The translations under genes were made by a program, and so were the position numbers. From contig LNEL01000048.1 of assembly GCA_001464935.1 (NCBI GenBank), forward strand, positions 62,001-126,000: a stretch of 64,000 nucleotides of DNA, written 5' to 3'. Under the pieces are notes generated by a model that was not told where the DNA came from, ran no database searches, and worked only from the letters and a program-made list of their open reading frames with translations. Shown one piece after another: positions 48,183 to 57,291 of the stretch; the first letter of the stretch is position 1, and every line of letters begins with the position of its first letter. The DNA comes from Gammaproteobacteria bacterium Ga0077536. Its GTDB lineage: Bacteria > Pseudomonadota > Gammaproteobacteria > Ga0077536.

Positions 48183-49751
48183 TCAGGCCGCGTGCTGGGC
48201 GGCGTCTTTCAGATGAACGAGGGAATGGCCGGTCATTTCCGGCGGCTGGCGCACACCGAGCAGCGCGAGCATCGTCGGCGCGATGTCGCTCAGACAGCCG
48301 GTGCCGGCCATTTCGGCGTCCCGGCCGAAGTAGACCAGCGGGACGAGGTTGCTGGTGTGCGCCGTGTGCGGCTCGGACTCGCCGTCCGGCGCCGCGCGCA
48401 TTTTCTCGGCGTTGCCGTGATCGGCCGTGATCAGCATTTCGGTGCCGGTGCGGCGGCAGGCGTCGGCCAGACGGCCGAGGCAGGCATCGAGGGTTTCGAT
48501 GCAGCGGACGGTCGCGTCGAAATTGCCGGTGTGGCCGACCATGTCGGCATTCGCGTAATTGCAGATCATCGCGTCATATTCGCGGCTGTCGATCGCGGCG
48601 ACGAGCCGGTCGGTCACTTCGGCCGCGCTCATTTCCGGCTTTTCGTCATAGGTCGCGACGGCCGGCGACGCGACGAGGAGGCGGTCCTCGCCGGCGAACG
48701 GGGTTTCTTCGCCACCGTTGAAGAAAAACGTGACGTGCGCGTATTTCTCGGTCTCGGCGATGCGCAGCTGACGCAGGCCCTGTTCGGAGACGACCTGCCC
48801 GAAGGTGTGGCTGAGGTCGATCGTCGGAAAGGCGACCGGCACCTTGAATTGTTCGCTGTAGTCGGTCATCGCGACGAAGCGGCCGAGTGCCGGCATGCGC
48901 GCGCGCTCGAACGCGGTGAATTCAGCGTCGATCAGCGCCGTCGTCATCTGGCGGGCGCGATCGGCGCGGAAGTTCGTGAAGACCACGACGTCGCCGTCCG
49001 CCATCCGCACCGGTCCGTGCTCGTCGACGATGGCGGTCGCGGTGACGAATTCGTCGGTCTCACCGCGCGCGTAGGCAGCCTCGAGCGCCGCCAGCGGGTC
49101 GCTCGCGACGTGCGGGGCGACACCGTCGACGATGAGGTCGTAGGCCTGCTTGACGCGATCCCAGCTCTTGTTGCGGTCCATCGCGAAATAACGGCCGATG
49201 AGGCTGCCGATGCGGCCGATGCCGGAGGCGGCGCAGTGCCGGGCGATCAGTTCGAGCGACGGGGCGGCGCTTTTCGGCGGCATGTCGCGGCCGTCGAGGA
49301 AAGCGTGCACGTACAGGCGCCGCACGCCACAGCGCCGCGCGAGTTCGATCAGGGCGACCGTGTGGTCTTCGTGGCTGTGCACGCCGCCCGGCGACAGCAG
49401 GCCCAGCAGGTGCACGGCGCGGTCGCTGCGCGCGGCGAGTTCGAAGGCCGAGCGGAAAACGGCATTGTCGAAGAAGTCGCCGTCGGCGATCGACTTCGAG
49501 ATGCGGGTGTAGTCCTGGTAGACGAGACGGCCGGCGCCGAGGTGCATGTGGCCGACTTCGGAATTCCCCATCTGGTCGTCCGGCAGGCCCACGTCGAGGC
49601 CGGAACAGCGGATCAGCGTGTGGGGACTGTCCCGCCACAGCCGGTCCCAGTTCGGTTTGCGGGCGGCGTGGATCGCGTTGAAGCGGGATTCTTCGCTGTG
49701 TCCCCAACCATCGAGGACCACCAGCAGGACGGGGTGTTTCACCTTGGACAT
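48183..49751 (-). CDS. gpmI: 2,3-bisphosphoglycerate-independent phosphoglycerate mutase
   Basis: 522 residues. Glycolytic/gluconeogenic enzyme with two Mn2+ ions. The N-terminus VLLVVLDGWGHSEE and the phospho-Ser motif MGNSEVGHMHLGAGR are diagnostic; TNFRADRARQMT, HTGNFDATV and ITADHGNAEKM complete the metal site. It precedes ctpA on the same strand with 148 bases between; in Enterobacteria envC would lie there. Confidence 0.97.
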   Translation of the reverse strand: MSKVKHPVLLVVLDGWGHSEESRFNAIHAARKPNWDRLWRDSPHTLIRCSGLDVGLPDDQMGNSEVGHMHLGAGRLVYQDYTRISKSIADGDFFDNAVFRSAFELAARSDRAVHLLGLLSPGGVHSHEDHTVALIELARRCGVRRLYVHAFLDGRDMPPKSAAPSLELIARHCAASGIGRIGSLIGRYFAMDRNKSWDRVKQAYDLIVDGVAPHVASDPLAALEAAYARGETDEFVTATAIVDEHGPVRMADGDVVVFTNFRADRARQMTTALIDAEFTAFERARMPALGRFVAMTDYSEQFKVPVAFPTIDLSHTFGQVVSEQGLRQLRIAETEKYAHVTFFFNGGEETPFAGEDRLLVASPAVATYDEKPEMSAAEVTDRLVAAIDSREYDAMICNYANADMVGHTGNFDATVRCIETLDACLGRLADACRRTGTEMLITADHGNAEKMRAAPDGESEPHTAHTSNLVPLVYFGRDAEMAGTGCLSDIAPTMLALLGVRQPPEMTGHSLVHLKDAAQHAA

Positions 49752-49914
49752 GGCGGCTGTTTTCTGTCTCTCACTGGGCCTGTTTCACACACCCGCCGCG
49801 GTCGTCACCATGCGGCGCGCGGTGGGATTGAGTGTATCATACGGCCCCTCGCCGCCCCGGCTTGCAACACCTTGTCACGAAACCGCAATTCATCCGACGG
49901 ACGGGCTCCCGCGC

Positions 49915-50337
49915 ATGGCGCAATTCATCGAATTCATCGCTAATCATCTGGTCCTGTTCGCCGGCTTCGTCGGTGTGCTGGCAGCCCTGATCTATACGCT
50001 CGTGCAGGGCGGCGGGTCATCGGCCGTGTCACCGCAGCGGGCGGTCCTGGTGCTGAACCAGGAAGACGCCGTGCCCGTCGACCTTCGTCCGGAGGCGGCG
50101 TTCAAGGCCGGTCACATCATCAATGCCCTGAACGTGACGCCGCAGGACATCGCCGGCGGCGCCGCGCGCCTCGCCAAGTACAAGGAGCGGCCGCTGCTCG
50201 TGTACTGCGAGAGTGGCGCGCAGTCGGGTAGCGCGGCCAAGGCGCTGCGCGCGCAGGGTTTCGGCAAGGTCTTCAGCCTGCAGGGCGGCCTTGCCGCCTG
50301 GCGGGGCGAGAACCTGCCGGTCCAGACCATCAAATAA
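49915..50337 (+). CDS. Membrane-anchored rhodanese-like protein (YibN-like)
   Basis: 140 residues: one N-terminal membrane helix (FIANHLVLFAGFVGVLAALIYTL) and a rhodanese domain with the active Cys in LLVYCESGAQSGSAAKAL and GFGKVFSLQGGLAAW. It may transfer sulphur or simply bind thiols. It faces gpmI across 163 bases and precedes secB, as yibN does in E. coli, though grxC is not present between them. Confidence 0.92.
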   Translation: MAQFIEFIANHLVLFAGFVGVLAALIYTLVQGGGSSAVSPQRAVLVLNQEDAVPVDLRPEAAFKAGHIINALNVTPQDIAGGAARLAKYKERPLLVYCESGAQSGSAAKALRAQGFGKVFSLQGGLAAWRGENLPVQTIK

Positions 50338-50388
50338 TCGCGGGCCGCAGGCACGCATTCGGCATCCACACACACAGGGCATCTCACC

Positions 50389-50856
50389 ATGGCGAATGAA
50401 AACGAACAGCCGGTCCAGGGCCAGCTCGGCATCCAGAAGATCTATATCAAGGACCTGTCCTTCGAAGCGCCGAATGCGCCGAAGGTCTTCACCGAGCAGT
50501 TGAACCCTGGGCTCGACCTCCATTTCGCGAACGCCGCGACCAGCCTGGGTCAGGACGTCCACGAAGTGGTGCTGACCGTCACCTGCACGGTGAAGCAGGA
50601 CGACCGCACGATCTACCTCATCGAAGTCCAGCAGGCCGGCATCTTCAACATCTCGGGTTTCGGCGAGCAGCATCTGCCCGCGATCCTGGCCACCGCCTGC
50701 CCCAACATCCTGTTCCCGTTCGCGCGTGAAGCGATCTGCGACGTCGTGACCAAGGGTGGCTTCCCGCAGCTGCTGCTGTCGCCGGTGAACTTCGACGCCC
50801 TGTACGCGCAGGAACTCCAGCGCCGCCGCGCGGCGCCGGCCGATCAGAAGCACTGA
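50389..50856 (+). CDS. secB: Protein-export chaperone SecB
   Basis: 155 residues. Tetrameric chaperone that keeps preproteins export-competent and hands them to SecA. Landmarks: IQKIYIKDLSFEAPNAP, VVLTVTCTVK, GIFNISGF and CPNILFPFAREAICDVVTKGGFPQLLLSPVNFDALY. Located between the rhodanese gene and gpsA as usual. Confidence 0.98.
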   Translation: MANENEQPVQGQLGIQKIYIKDLSFEAPNAPKVFTEQLNPGLDLHFANAATSLGQDVHEVVLTVTCTVKQDDRTIYLIEVQQAGIFNISGFGEQHLPAILATACPNILFPFAREAICDVVTKGGFPQLLLSPVNFDALYAQELQRRRAAPADQKH

Positions 50857-50873
50857 GCGACGACGACCCGCGC

Positions 50874-51887
50874 ATGACAGCGCCGGTGTTTCTCGTGCTC
50901 GGCGCCGGCGCCTGGGGCACGGCGCTGGCGACCGTCCTCGCCGATCGCGGCCGCCCGGTTGCGTTGTGGGGCCGTGATGCCGCTGCCCTGCGCGAGCTGG
51001 GCGCGCGCCACGAAAACGCCCGCTACCTGCCCGGCATCCGGCTGCCCGCGAGCCTCCAGATCGTAGAGCACCTCAGCGACACGCCCAGCGCCTGCGCCAT
51101 CGCCGTGCTGGCGACACCGTGCCAGACCACTCGCGGTATCGCCCGCGCGCTGCGCGCCGCCGTGCCCGGCCTGCGCGGACTGGTGTGTGCGGCGAAAGGG
51201 CTGGAACTCGCGACGGGGCTGCTCGTGCACGAGGTGGTGCGCGAGGAATTCGGGCCCGGGGTCGATCTGGCCCTGTTGTCCGGGCCGAACTTCGCGCGCG
51301 AAGTCGCCGAAGGGCGGCCGGCCGCGGTGACCATCGCGGCCAGCAGCGCGGAATTCGGCGCGAGCCTGCTGGCGGGCTTTCACACGGCCCGCTTCCGACC
51401 CTACCTGACCGACGACCTCGCCGGCGTCGCGGTCGGCGGCAGCGTGAAGAATGCGCTCGCCATTGCGGCCGGCATCGCCGACGGGCTCGGCCTCGGCGCC
51501 AACTCCCGCGCCGCACTGATCACGCGCGGCCTCGCGGAAATCGCGCGGCTCGGCGTTGCGCTCGGCGCGCGGCCCGAGACCTTCATGGGCCTGTCCGGTC
51601 TCGGCGACCTCGTCCTGACCTGCACCGACGACCAGTCGCGCAATCGCCGTTTCGGGCTCGCACTCGGGCGCGGCACTTCGGTGTCCGCGGCCGAGGCCGG
51701 CATCGGGCTGGTCGAAGGCGCCGCGACCGCGCCCGCGGTGGCCGCCCTGGCCGCCCGACTTGACGTCGCCATGCCCATCGTCGAACAGGTGGCCCTGGTG
51801 CTCGCGGGCACGACGACGCCTGCCGCCGCGGTCGAGGCGCTGATGGCGCGTGAGCCGGGCGCCGAGGACCGCACCTGGCGACGCTGA
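50874..51887 (+). CDS. gpsA: Glycerol-3-phosphate dehydrogenase [NAD(P)+]
   Basis: 337 residues. Makes sn-glycerol 3-phosphate for phospholipids. NAD(P) site LGAGAWGTALATVL, then LLSGPNFAREVAEGRPAAVTIA, the catalytic Lys in VGGSVKNALAIAAG, and the C-terminal FMGLSGLGDLVLTCT. It begins 17 bases after secB. Confidence 0.97.
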   Translation: MTAPVFLVLGAGAWGTALATVLADRGRPVALWGRDAAALRELGARHENARYLPGIRLPASLQIVEHLSDTPSACAIAVLATPCQTTRGIARALRAAVPGLRGLVCAAKGLELATGLLVHEVVREEFGPGVDLALLSGPNFAREVAEGRPAAVTIAASSAEFGASLLAGFHTARFRPYLTDDLAGVAVGGSVKNALAIAAGIADGLGLGANSRAALITRGLAEIARLGVALGARPETFMGLSGLGDLVLTCTDDQSRNRRFGLALGRGTSVSAAEAGIGLVEGAATAPAVAALAARLDVAMPIVEQVALVLAGTTTPAAAVEALMAREPGAEDRTWRR

Positions 51888-51961
51888 GGTTTCCGGCAAT
51901 TCAACCTCTGAGCTGTGACGCCGCTAACACTTCCAGGTGAAAGCGGCGGGGCGAGTGGGCG

Positions 51962-51982
51962 TCCCCCGACATTCACGGGGGA
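51962..51982 (+). promoter_or_regulatory. Hairpin that covers the mshI ribosome binding site
   Basis: TCCCCCG (51962-51968) and CGGGGGA (51976-51982) form a perfect 7-bp stem with the loop ACATTCA. The right arm is part of the purine-rich GGGGGAAG that serves as Shine-Dalgarno for ATG 51986. When folded it would hide the site, so the hairpin could limit translation of the first pilus gene. It could also be a weak terminator for gpsA, but there is no U-tract. Confidence 0.55.
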
Positions 51983-51985
51983 AGC

Positions 51986-52933
51986 ATGCGAATTTTTCCG
52001 ACACGACACGCGCGGGGGCGGCAGACGCTCGCCACCTGCATCGACGACGACGGCTGTGCCGTGGCGCTGGTCGACCACGCCGCGCCCGGCGGCGCCGCGT
52101 TGTCCCAGCTCGAATTCCTCGCCGGCGATCCGTCGCGTAGCGCGGCGCTGCTCGCGCGCTGGGTCCGTGAGCGGCGGCTCGGCCATGTCGGCTGCGTCAG
52201 CCTCGTCGCGGCTGCCGACTACAGCCTCGTGCTCGTCGACACCCCCGAAGTGCCCCCGGCCGAACTGCGCGCCGCGATGCGCTGGCGCGTCAAGGAACTG
52301 ATCGACTTTCATATCGACGACGCCGTGATCGACGTCTTCGACGTGCCGACCGATGACGGCCGCGCCGCGCGGCGCATGTACGCGGTCGCCGCGCGCAGCG
52401 AACGCGTCCAGCGCGTCGCCGGCATCGCGAAGGCTGCCGGGCTCGCGCTCGAAGTCGTCGACATCCCCGAATTCGCGTTGCGCAACCTGGCCGTGCGTCT
52501 GCCCGAAGACGATGCAGGCGCTGCGTTGCTTCACTTCGATGCGCATCACGGGCTGATGACCGTCACCCGACGCGGTGCGCTGTATTTCTCGCGCCGGCTC
52601 GATTGCGGCCGCGAGCGTCTGCAGCAGGCAGGGCCGGCGCTGACGCCGGCGCTCGAAGGCACGCTCGATGCGCTGACGATTGAAATCCAGCGCTCGCTCG
52701 ACTTCTACGAGCGTCATTTCGCGCAGCCGTCGATTGGCGGCATCGTGCTCGCCGGCCTGCCCCAACCAGTCGCCGGACTCGCCGAATACCTGCAGGCGCA
52801 GCTCGGCATTCCCACGCGCTGGCTCGATCTGGCGTCGCTGTACCCGGCGACGGCCGCCCTCGCGCCCGCCACGCTGGCTCGCTGCGTCCTCGCGATCGGG
52901 GCCGCGCTGCGTGAAGGGGTGAAAGCCGCATGA
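51986..52933 (+). CDS. mshI: MSHA pilus biogenesis protein MshI (PilM-like)
   Basis: 315 residues with a PilM-like actin/HSP70-type ATPase fold (LRAAMRWRVKELIDFHIDDAVIDVF; LTIEIQRSLDFYERHF; GIVLAGLP). It is the cytoplasmic partner of the PilN-like protein in the pilus inner-membrane platform. First gene of a continuous operon; the stop overlaps the next start (ATGA). The ribosome binding site lies in a hairpin. Confidence 0.88.
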   Translation: MRIFPTRHARGRQTLATCIDDDGCAVALVDHAAPGGAALSQLEFLAGDPSRSAALLARWVRERRLGHVGCVSLVAAADYSLVLVDTPEVPPAELRAAMRWRVKELIDFHIDDAVIDVFDVPTDDGRAARRMYAVAARSERVQRVAGIAKAAGLALEVVDIPEFALRNLAVRLPEDDAGAALLHFDAHHGLMTVTRRGALYFSRRLDCGRERLQQAGPALTPALEGTLDALTIEIQRSLDFYERHFAQPSIGGIVLAGLPQPVAGLAEYLQAQLGIPTRWLDLASLYPATAALAPATLARCVLAIGAALREGVKAA

Positions 52934-53544
52934 GCCAGCAGATCAACCTGTATCAGCCGACCATGCGCGAGCCGCAGCGCGTGTTCGCCGCGCGCTCGAT
53001 GCTGCGCATGGTGGCAGTCGTCACTGGTGGTCTGCTCGTGCTGCATGCCTACGCGTGGTGGCAGGTCGACACGCTTGCCGCGGAGGCGCGCGCGCTGGGT
53101 GTTGCACGCGCCGCTGCTGAACGGCGCTTCGACGAACTGCAGTCGCGACTGCCGAAACGGGTTGCCGATCCGGCGCTGGCCGCGCGCGTCGCCGCGCTGC
53201 AAGCCGAGCTGGAACAGACGCGCCGACTGGCGACGGCGCTCAATCACGGTGCCTTCGGCAACACATCCGGGCTGTCCCCCTTTCTCGCCGGTCTCGCGCG
53301 TCAGCACGTCGCCGGTACCTGGCTCACCCGCATCGACATCGCCGCCGGCGGTGCGCAGATCGGGGTCGAAGGCCGGGCGCAGGCACCCGAACTGGTGCCG
53401 ATGTACGTGCAGCGTCTCGCGGCGGAACACGCCTTCGAGGGCAAGGTGTTCAGCCGACTCGAACTCGAACGCGATCCGGCCGATGCCGCCGTGGCTTTCA
53501 CGCTTGCGACCGTCGGCATCGAAGCGGCGGAGAAGTCCCGGTGA
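52930..53544 (+). CDS. PilN-like MSHA biogenesis protein (MshI2 type)
   Basis: 204 residues. The N-terminus QQINLYQPTMR is the PilN motif that binds PilM-type proteins. It is followed by one membrane helix (MLRMVAVVTGGLLVLHAYAWW), a coiled coil of about 60 residues and a small periplasmic domain. Together with the next gene it makes the alignment complex of the pilus. Start and stop both overlap neighbours by 4 bases. Confidence 0.87.
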   Translation: MSQQINLYQPTMREPQRVFAARSMLRMVAVVTGGLLVLHAYAWWQVDTLAAEARALGVARAAAERRFDELQSRLPKRVADPALAARVAALQAELEQTRRLATALNHGAFGNTSGLSPFLAGLARQHVAGTWLTRIDIAAGGAQIGVEGRAQAPELVPMYVQRLAAEHAFEGKVFSRLELERDPADAAVAFTLATVGIEAAEKSR

Positions 53545-54290
53545 GCACCGCACGCAAACCACGGAGCGGCGCGACGCAGATCATCGCGCGCCTGGATGCC
53601 TTGACGTTGAAGGAACGCGTGCTGATCGCAACGTCCGTGCTGCTGAGCGTCGCGCTCGGCTGGCATGCGTTGCTGCTCGAGCCACTCGACGTCCGCAAGC
53701 GCGCGCTGGTGGCCGAGATTGCGACGGGTGCTGACGCCCTGCAGCGGATGGAAGCGGTCAGCAATGAATTGATCGCCGGTGCCCACGTCGACCCGGATGC
53801 CAGCACGCGACAACTGATCGCTGCGCGTGACCTCGAACTGCACGCCCTTGCAGCCTCCGTCGAAGCCAAGGTCGGGCGCGTGGTACCGCCGGCGCAGATG
53901 GCGCAGGTGCTGGAAACGGTGCTGAGCCGTTTCCGCGAACTGGAATTCCTGGGCCTCGAAGGACTTGGCGTGGAGCCGCTCGTCGAACCAGTCGAGGTGG
54001 CGGCCGAGACGCAGCCCGACCTGGCGCCCACGGCGGACCGGCCGGGCGCGCCGCGCGAACTGATTGTCGCCGCGGCCGGCACCGGCCCGCGGACCGCTTA
54101 CCGGCACGGGATCCGCATCCGGTTCGCCGGCAGCTACCTGGCGACGATTGCGTATCTGCAGGCGCTGGAGGCGATGCCGTGGGGATTCTTCTGGGACCGT
54201 GTCGAACTCGAAACGCGCGATTTCCCGCGCGTCGAAGGCTCGATCGTCGTGTACACGGTCAGCCTCGAAGAGGGCTGGATTGGTGTGTAA
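53541..54290 (+). CDS. mshJ: MSHA biogenesis protein MshJ (PilO-like)
   Basis: 249 residues: a short cytoplasmic start, a membrane helix (VLIATSVLLSVALGWHALLL), a coiled-coil stretch and a ferredoxin-like domain (GIRIRFAGSYLATIAYLQALEAMPWGFFWD). This is the PilO/GspM-like layout. GTG start in a GTGA overlap. Confidence 0.88.
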   Translation: MSTARKPRSGATQIIARLDALTLKERVLIATSVLLSVALGWHALLLEPLDVRKRALVAEIATGADALQRMEAVSNELIAGAHVDPDASTRQLIAARDLELHALAASVEAKVGRVVPPAQMAQVLETVLSRFRELEFLGLEGLGVEPLVEPVEVAAETQPDLAPTADRPGAPRELIVAAAGTGPRTAYRHGIRIRFAGSYLATIAYLQALEAMPWGFFWDRVELETRDFPRVEGSIVVYTVSLEEGWIGV

Positions 54291-54636
54291 GCGGGGCTGC
54301 GCGTGGGGGCTGATCGGCGCGTTGCTCGGCGCGCCGGGAGTGACACTCGCGCTCGAACTGGTCGACCCCATGCAGCCGCCAGCCGCGCCGCCGATGGCAC
54401 AGGAGGATGAGCCGGCGGCGGCGCGCGCGGTGTGGCGACTGCGCGCGATCAAGGTCGAGGCACATCGGCGCAGCGCGATGATCAATGGGCGGATGGTCGC
54501 CGAAGGAGAGGAGATCGACGGGGCGCGCGTGGTCGAGATCAAGCCGCGCACCGTCGTCATTGCAGTCGGAAACGAGACAACGAGCCTGAGTCTGCTGAAG
54601 CATGAAATCAAAACCAGATCTGCCGCGACGCGCTGA
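54283..54636 (+). CDS. mshK: MSHA biogenesis protein MshK (PilP-like)
   Basis: 117 residues from GTG 54283, which overlaps the mshJ stop by 8 bases. A signal peptide (WGLIGALLGAPGVTLA) is followed by LELVDPMQPPA, a short Pro-rich linker and a small beta domain (WRLRAIKVEAHRRSAMINGRMVAEGEEIDGARVVEI), as in PilP/GspC-type pilot proteins that link the platform to the secretin. Its 3' end overlaps mshL by 35 bases. Confidence 0.82.
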   Translation: MCKRGCAWGLIGALLGAPGVTLALELVDPMQPPAAPPMAQEDEPAAARAVWRLRAIKVEAHRRSAMINGRMVAEGEEIDGARVVEIKPRTVVIAVGNETTSLSLLKHEIKTRSAATR

Positions 54637-56374
54637 GCGCTGGCTGCTTGCCGGGATTGTCGTCGCGCTGGCGGCGTGCCAGAGCGCGCCGCCGCAACGC
54701 AAGACCCTCGACGATATGCGGGAGGCCCTGAGCGAGGGGCCCGCGAGCGCACAGACGACGCCGACGGTGCCGGATGAGGTCAGTCGCGCGCTGCTGCCGA
54801 GCCTGCGGCTCGACACCCATGAGGCACCGCAGGTCGTCGACGATCAGCGATTCGACATCGCCGTCAACGAAGTGCCGGCGCAGCAGTTCTTCATGAGTCT
54901 CGTTGACGGCACGAAGTACAACATGGTCGTGCACCCCGAGGTCAGTGGAAAAATCTCCCTGAACCTGAAGAACGTGTCGATTCCGGATGTCATTGCCGCC
55001 GCCCGCGACGTCTACGGCTTCGAGTTCGAGCGCACGCCTTACGGATTCCAGGTGCTGCCGTCGCGGCTCGAGGCGCGGGTGTTCCAGATCAACTACCTGA
55101 ACATCGAGCGCAGCGGCGCGTCATCGACTTTCGTCAGCGCCGGCACGCTACAGGAAGGTCCCAACGCGCCGCTCGATGTCGGCGCGACGCGGGACAATCC
55201 GTCCGGCAACACCGACAACGAAGGCGGTCGCGGCCAGCGCACGGTGGTCGGCACCCAGATCAACACGATCTTCCCGGAGACGAGCTTCTGGCAGGAGCTC
55301 GCGAGCGCCGTCACCGCGATCGTCGGCGACGGCCAGGGCCGCAGCGTCGTCGTCAACCCGCAGTCGGGGGTCGTCGTGGTGCGCGCGATTCCGACCGAAC
55401 TGCGCGAAGTCGAAGCCTACCTCCAGGCCTCGCAGCTCATCGCCCAGCGCCAGGTGATCCTCGAAGCAAAGATTCTGGAGGTCGAACTCGCCGACGGTTT
55501 CCAGGCCGGCATCAACTGGGCGGGCGTGTTCAGCGAGTTCACGGTCGGCCACACCGGCGGCGGCAAGGTGTTCGAAGGTGAATCCGGTCGCAGCGATCTG
55601 CAGGGCGCCGCGTTCGATCTGATCCCCGGCGTGACCAACATCGCCGGCGTGCCGGCGTCGGCGTTCGGCGGCGTGTTCTCGCTGGCACTGAACGGCGGGG
55701 ACTTCTCGGCCTTTCTCGAGCTGCTGCAGACGCAGGGCAATGTGCAGGTGCTGTCGAGTCCGCGGATTTCGACGATGAACAACCAGAAGGCGATCATCAA
55801 GGTCGGGACCGACGAGTTCTTCGTCACCGACGTGTCGACGACGACGATCACCGGCACCGCGACGACGACCACACCGAACATCGAACTGACGCCGTTCTTC
55901 TCCGGTATTGCGCTCGACGTGACGCCGCAGATCAGTCGCGATGGTGACGTGATGCTGCATATCCATCCGTCGGTCAGCGAGGTGGTCGATCAGCAGAAGA
56001 ACATCACGATTGCCGGTGTCGACCAGACGCTGCCGCTTGCCCGCAGCACCGTGCGCGAGTCGGACTCGGTGGTCCAGGCGCGCAGCGGCCAGCTCGTGGT
56101 GATCGGGGGCCTGATGCAGACGCGCGAGCGCAACCAGGATGCGAAGACGCCGATGATGGGTGATCTGCCGCTCGTCGGCGCGCTGTTTCGCCAGAAGCGC
56201 ACCGAGGGCGTGAAGAGTGAACTCGTGATCCTGTTGCGGCCTATCGTCATCGAAGGTCCACAGCATTGGGCCGCCGCGATCAACGGCGCCCGCGGTGAAC
56301 TCGAACAGATGAATCAGCAGCTCGATCGCTGGGGTGCACCGGCCGGCGGCAACGTCGGCATTCCGGTGCCCTGA
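54602..56374 (+). CDS. mshL: MSHA pilus secretin MshL
   Basis: 590 residues. Outer-membrane pore for the pilus. Lipoprotein signal (VALAACQSAP), N-terminal STN/N0 domain (KISLNLKNVSIPDVIAAARDVYGFEF), then the secretin domain with QVILEAKILEVELAD, VLSSPRISTMNNQKAIIKVG and the C-terminal VVIGGLMQTRERNQDAKTPMMGDLP. The ATG at 54602 lies inside mshK. Confidence 0.95.
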   Translation: MKSKPDLPRRAERWLLAGIVVALAACQSAPPQRKTLDDMREALSEGPASAQTTPTVPDEVSRALLPSLRLDTHEAPQVVDDQRFDIAVNEVPAQQFFMSLVDGTKYNMVVHPEVSGKISLNLKNVSIPDVIAAARDVYGFEFERTPYGFQVLPSRLEARVFQINYLNIERSGASSTFVSAGTLQEGPNAPLDVGATRDNPSGNTDNEGGRGQRTVVGTQINTIFPETSFWQELASAVTAIVGDGQGRSVVVNPQSGVVVVRAIPTELREVEAYLQASQLIAQRQVILEAKILEVELADGFQAGINWAGVFSEFTVGHTGGGKVFEGESGRSDLQGAAFDLIPGVTNIAGVPASAFGGVFSLALNGGDFSAFLELLQTQGNVQVLSSPRISTMNNQKAIIKVGTDEFFVTDVSTTTITGTATTTTPNIELTPFFSGIALDVTPQISRDGDVMLHIHPSVSEVVDQQKNITIAGVDQTLPLARSTVRESDSVVQARSGQLVVIGGLMQTRERNQDAKTPMMGDLPLVGALFRQKRTEGVKSELVILLRPIVIEGPQHWAAAINGARGELEQMNQQLDRWGAPAGGNVGIPVP

Positions 56375-56415
56375 GCGCCACGTCAGGCTTACGCCGGGTT
56401 TAGCAAGGAAGAACC

Positions 56416-57291
56416 ATGTACCTGCAGCATTTCAGATTGCGTGAACTGCCCTTCACGCTGACCCCAGACACCGCCTTCTTCATGGAGCGCGCGGGCTATC
56501 TCGATGCGCTGAACGTGCTGCTGGTTGCGTTGCGCAGCGGCGAGGGCTTCGTCAAGGTCACCGGCGAAGTCGGCACCGGCAAGACCATCCTGTGCCGCAT
56601 GCTGATCAACACGCTGGGCGAGGAGTTCAAGTGCGCCTACCTGCCGAACCCCTATCTGCGGCCGTCGAGCCTGCTGCTGTCGATCGTCGAGGAGCTGGGA
56701 CTCGATCTGCCGAAGCGCAGTACGCAGCACCAGCTGCTGCGTCGGCTCAATGACGGACTGCTCGATCTCGTGGCGCAGGGCAAGCGCGTCGTCGTATGCA
56801 TGGACGAAGCCCAGGCGGTTCCGTTGCAGACTCTCGAAGCGCTGCGGCTGCTGACCAATCTGGAGACCGAGAAGCGCAAGCTGGTTCAGGTGGTGCTGTT
56901 CGGGCAACCGGAGCTCGATGGCGTGCTCGATCAGCCTTCGATACGGCAGTTGCGCCAGCGCATCTCGTTCGGCTACGGCCTGCAGCCGCTCGACCGGCGC
57001 GGCGTCGACGACTATCTCGCGCATCGGCTGTCGGTCGCCGGGCATGAAGGCGCGAAGCTGTTCCAGCGCCGCGCGGTCGACGAAATCTATCGCGGCAGTC
57101 GCGGCGTGCCGCGACTCGTCAACATCCTCTCGCACAAGTCGCTGATGGCGGCGTTCGGACAGGGCGATCTCGGCATCGAGCGTCGCCATGCCCGGCTCGC
57201 GATCGAAGACACGGTCGATGCGCGCGTGGCGTCCGCGCGGCGCACATCGTGGTTCGGCCTGTTCAATCGTCTGTCGAGCAGCGCCACATGA
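56416..57291 (+). CDS. mshM: MSHA biogenesis ATPase MshM (ExeA-like)
   Basis: 291 residues. AAA-type ATPase: MYLQHFRLRELPFTLTPD, Walker A GEVGTGKT (Lys56), Walker B VVVCMDEAQAV, and GVPRLVNILSHKSLMAA. Similar to ExeA/GspA, which help insert the secretin through peptidoglycan. It has no C-terminal peptidoglycan-binding domain. Ends in ATGA overlap with mshN. Confidence 0.92.
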   Translation: MYLQHFRLRELPFTLTPDTAFFMERAGYLDALNVLLVALRSGEGFVKVTGEVGTGKTILCRMLINTLGEEFKCAYLPNPYLRPSSLLLSIVEELGLDLPKRSTQHQLLRRLNDGLLDLVAQGKRVVVCMDEAQAVPLQTLEALRLLTNLETEKRKLVQVVLFGQPELDGVLDQPSIRQLRQRISFGYGLQPLDRRGVDDYLAHRLSVAGHEGAKLFQRRAVDEIYRGSRGVPRLVNILSHKSLMAAFGQGDLGIERRHARLAIEDTVDARVASARRTSWFGLFNRLSSSAT

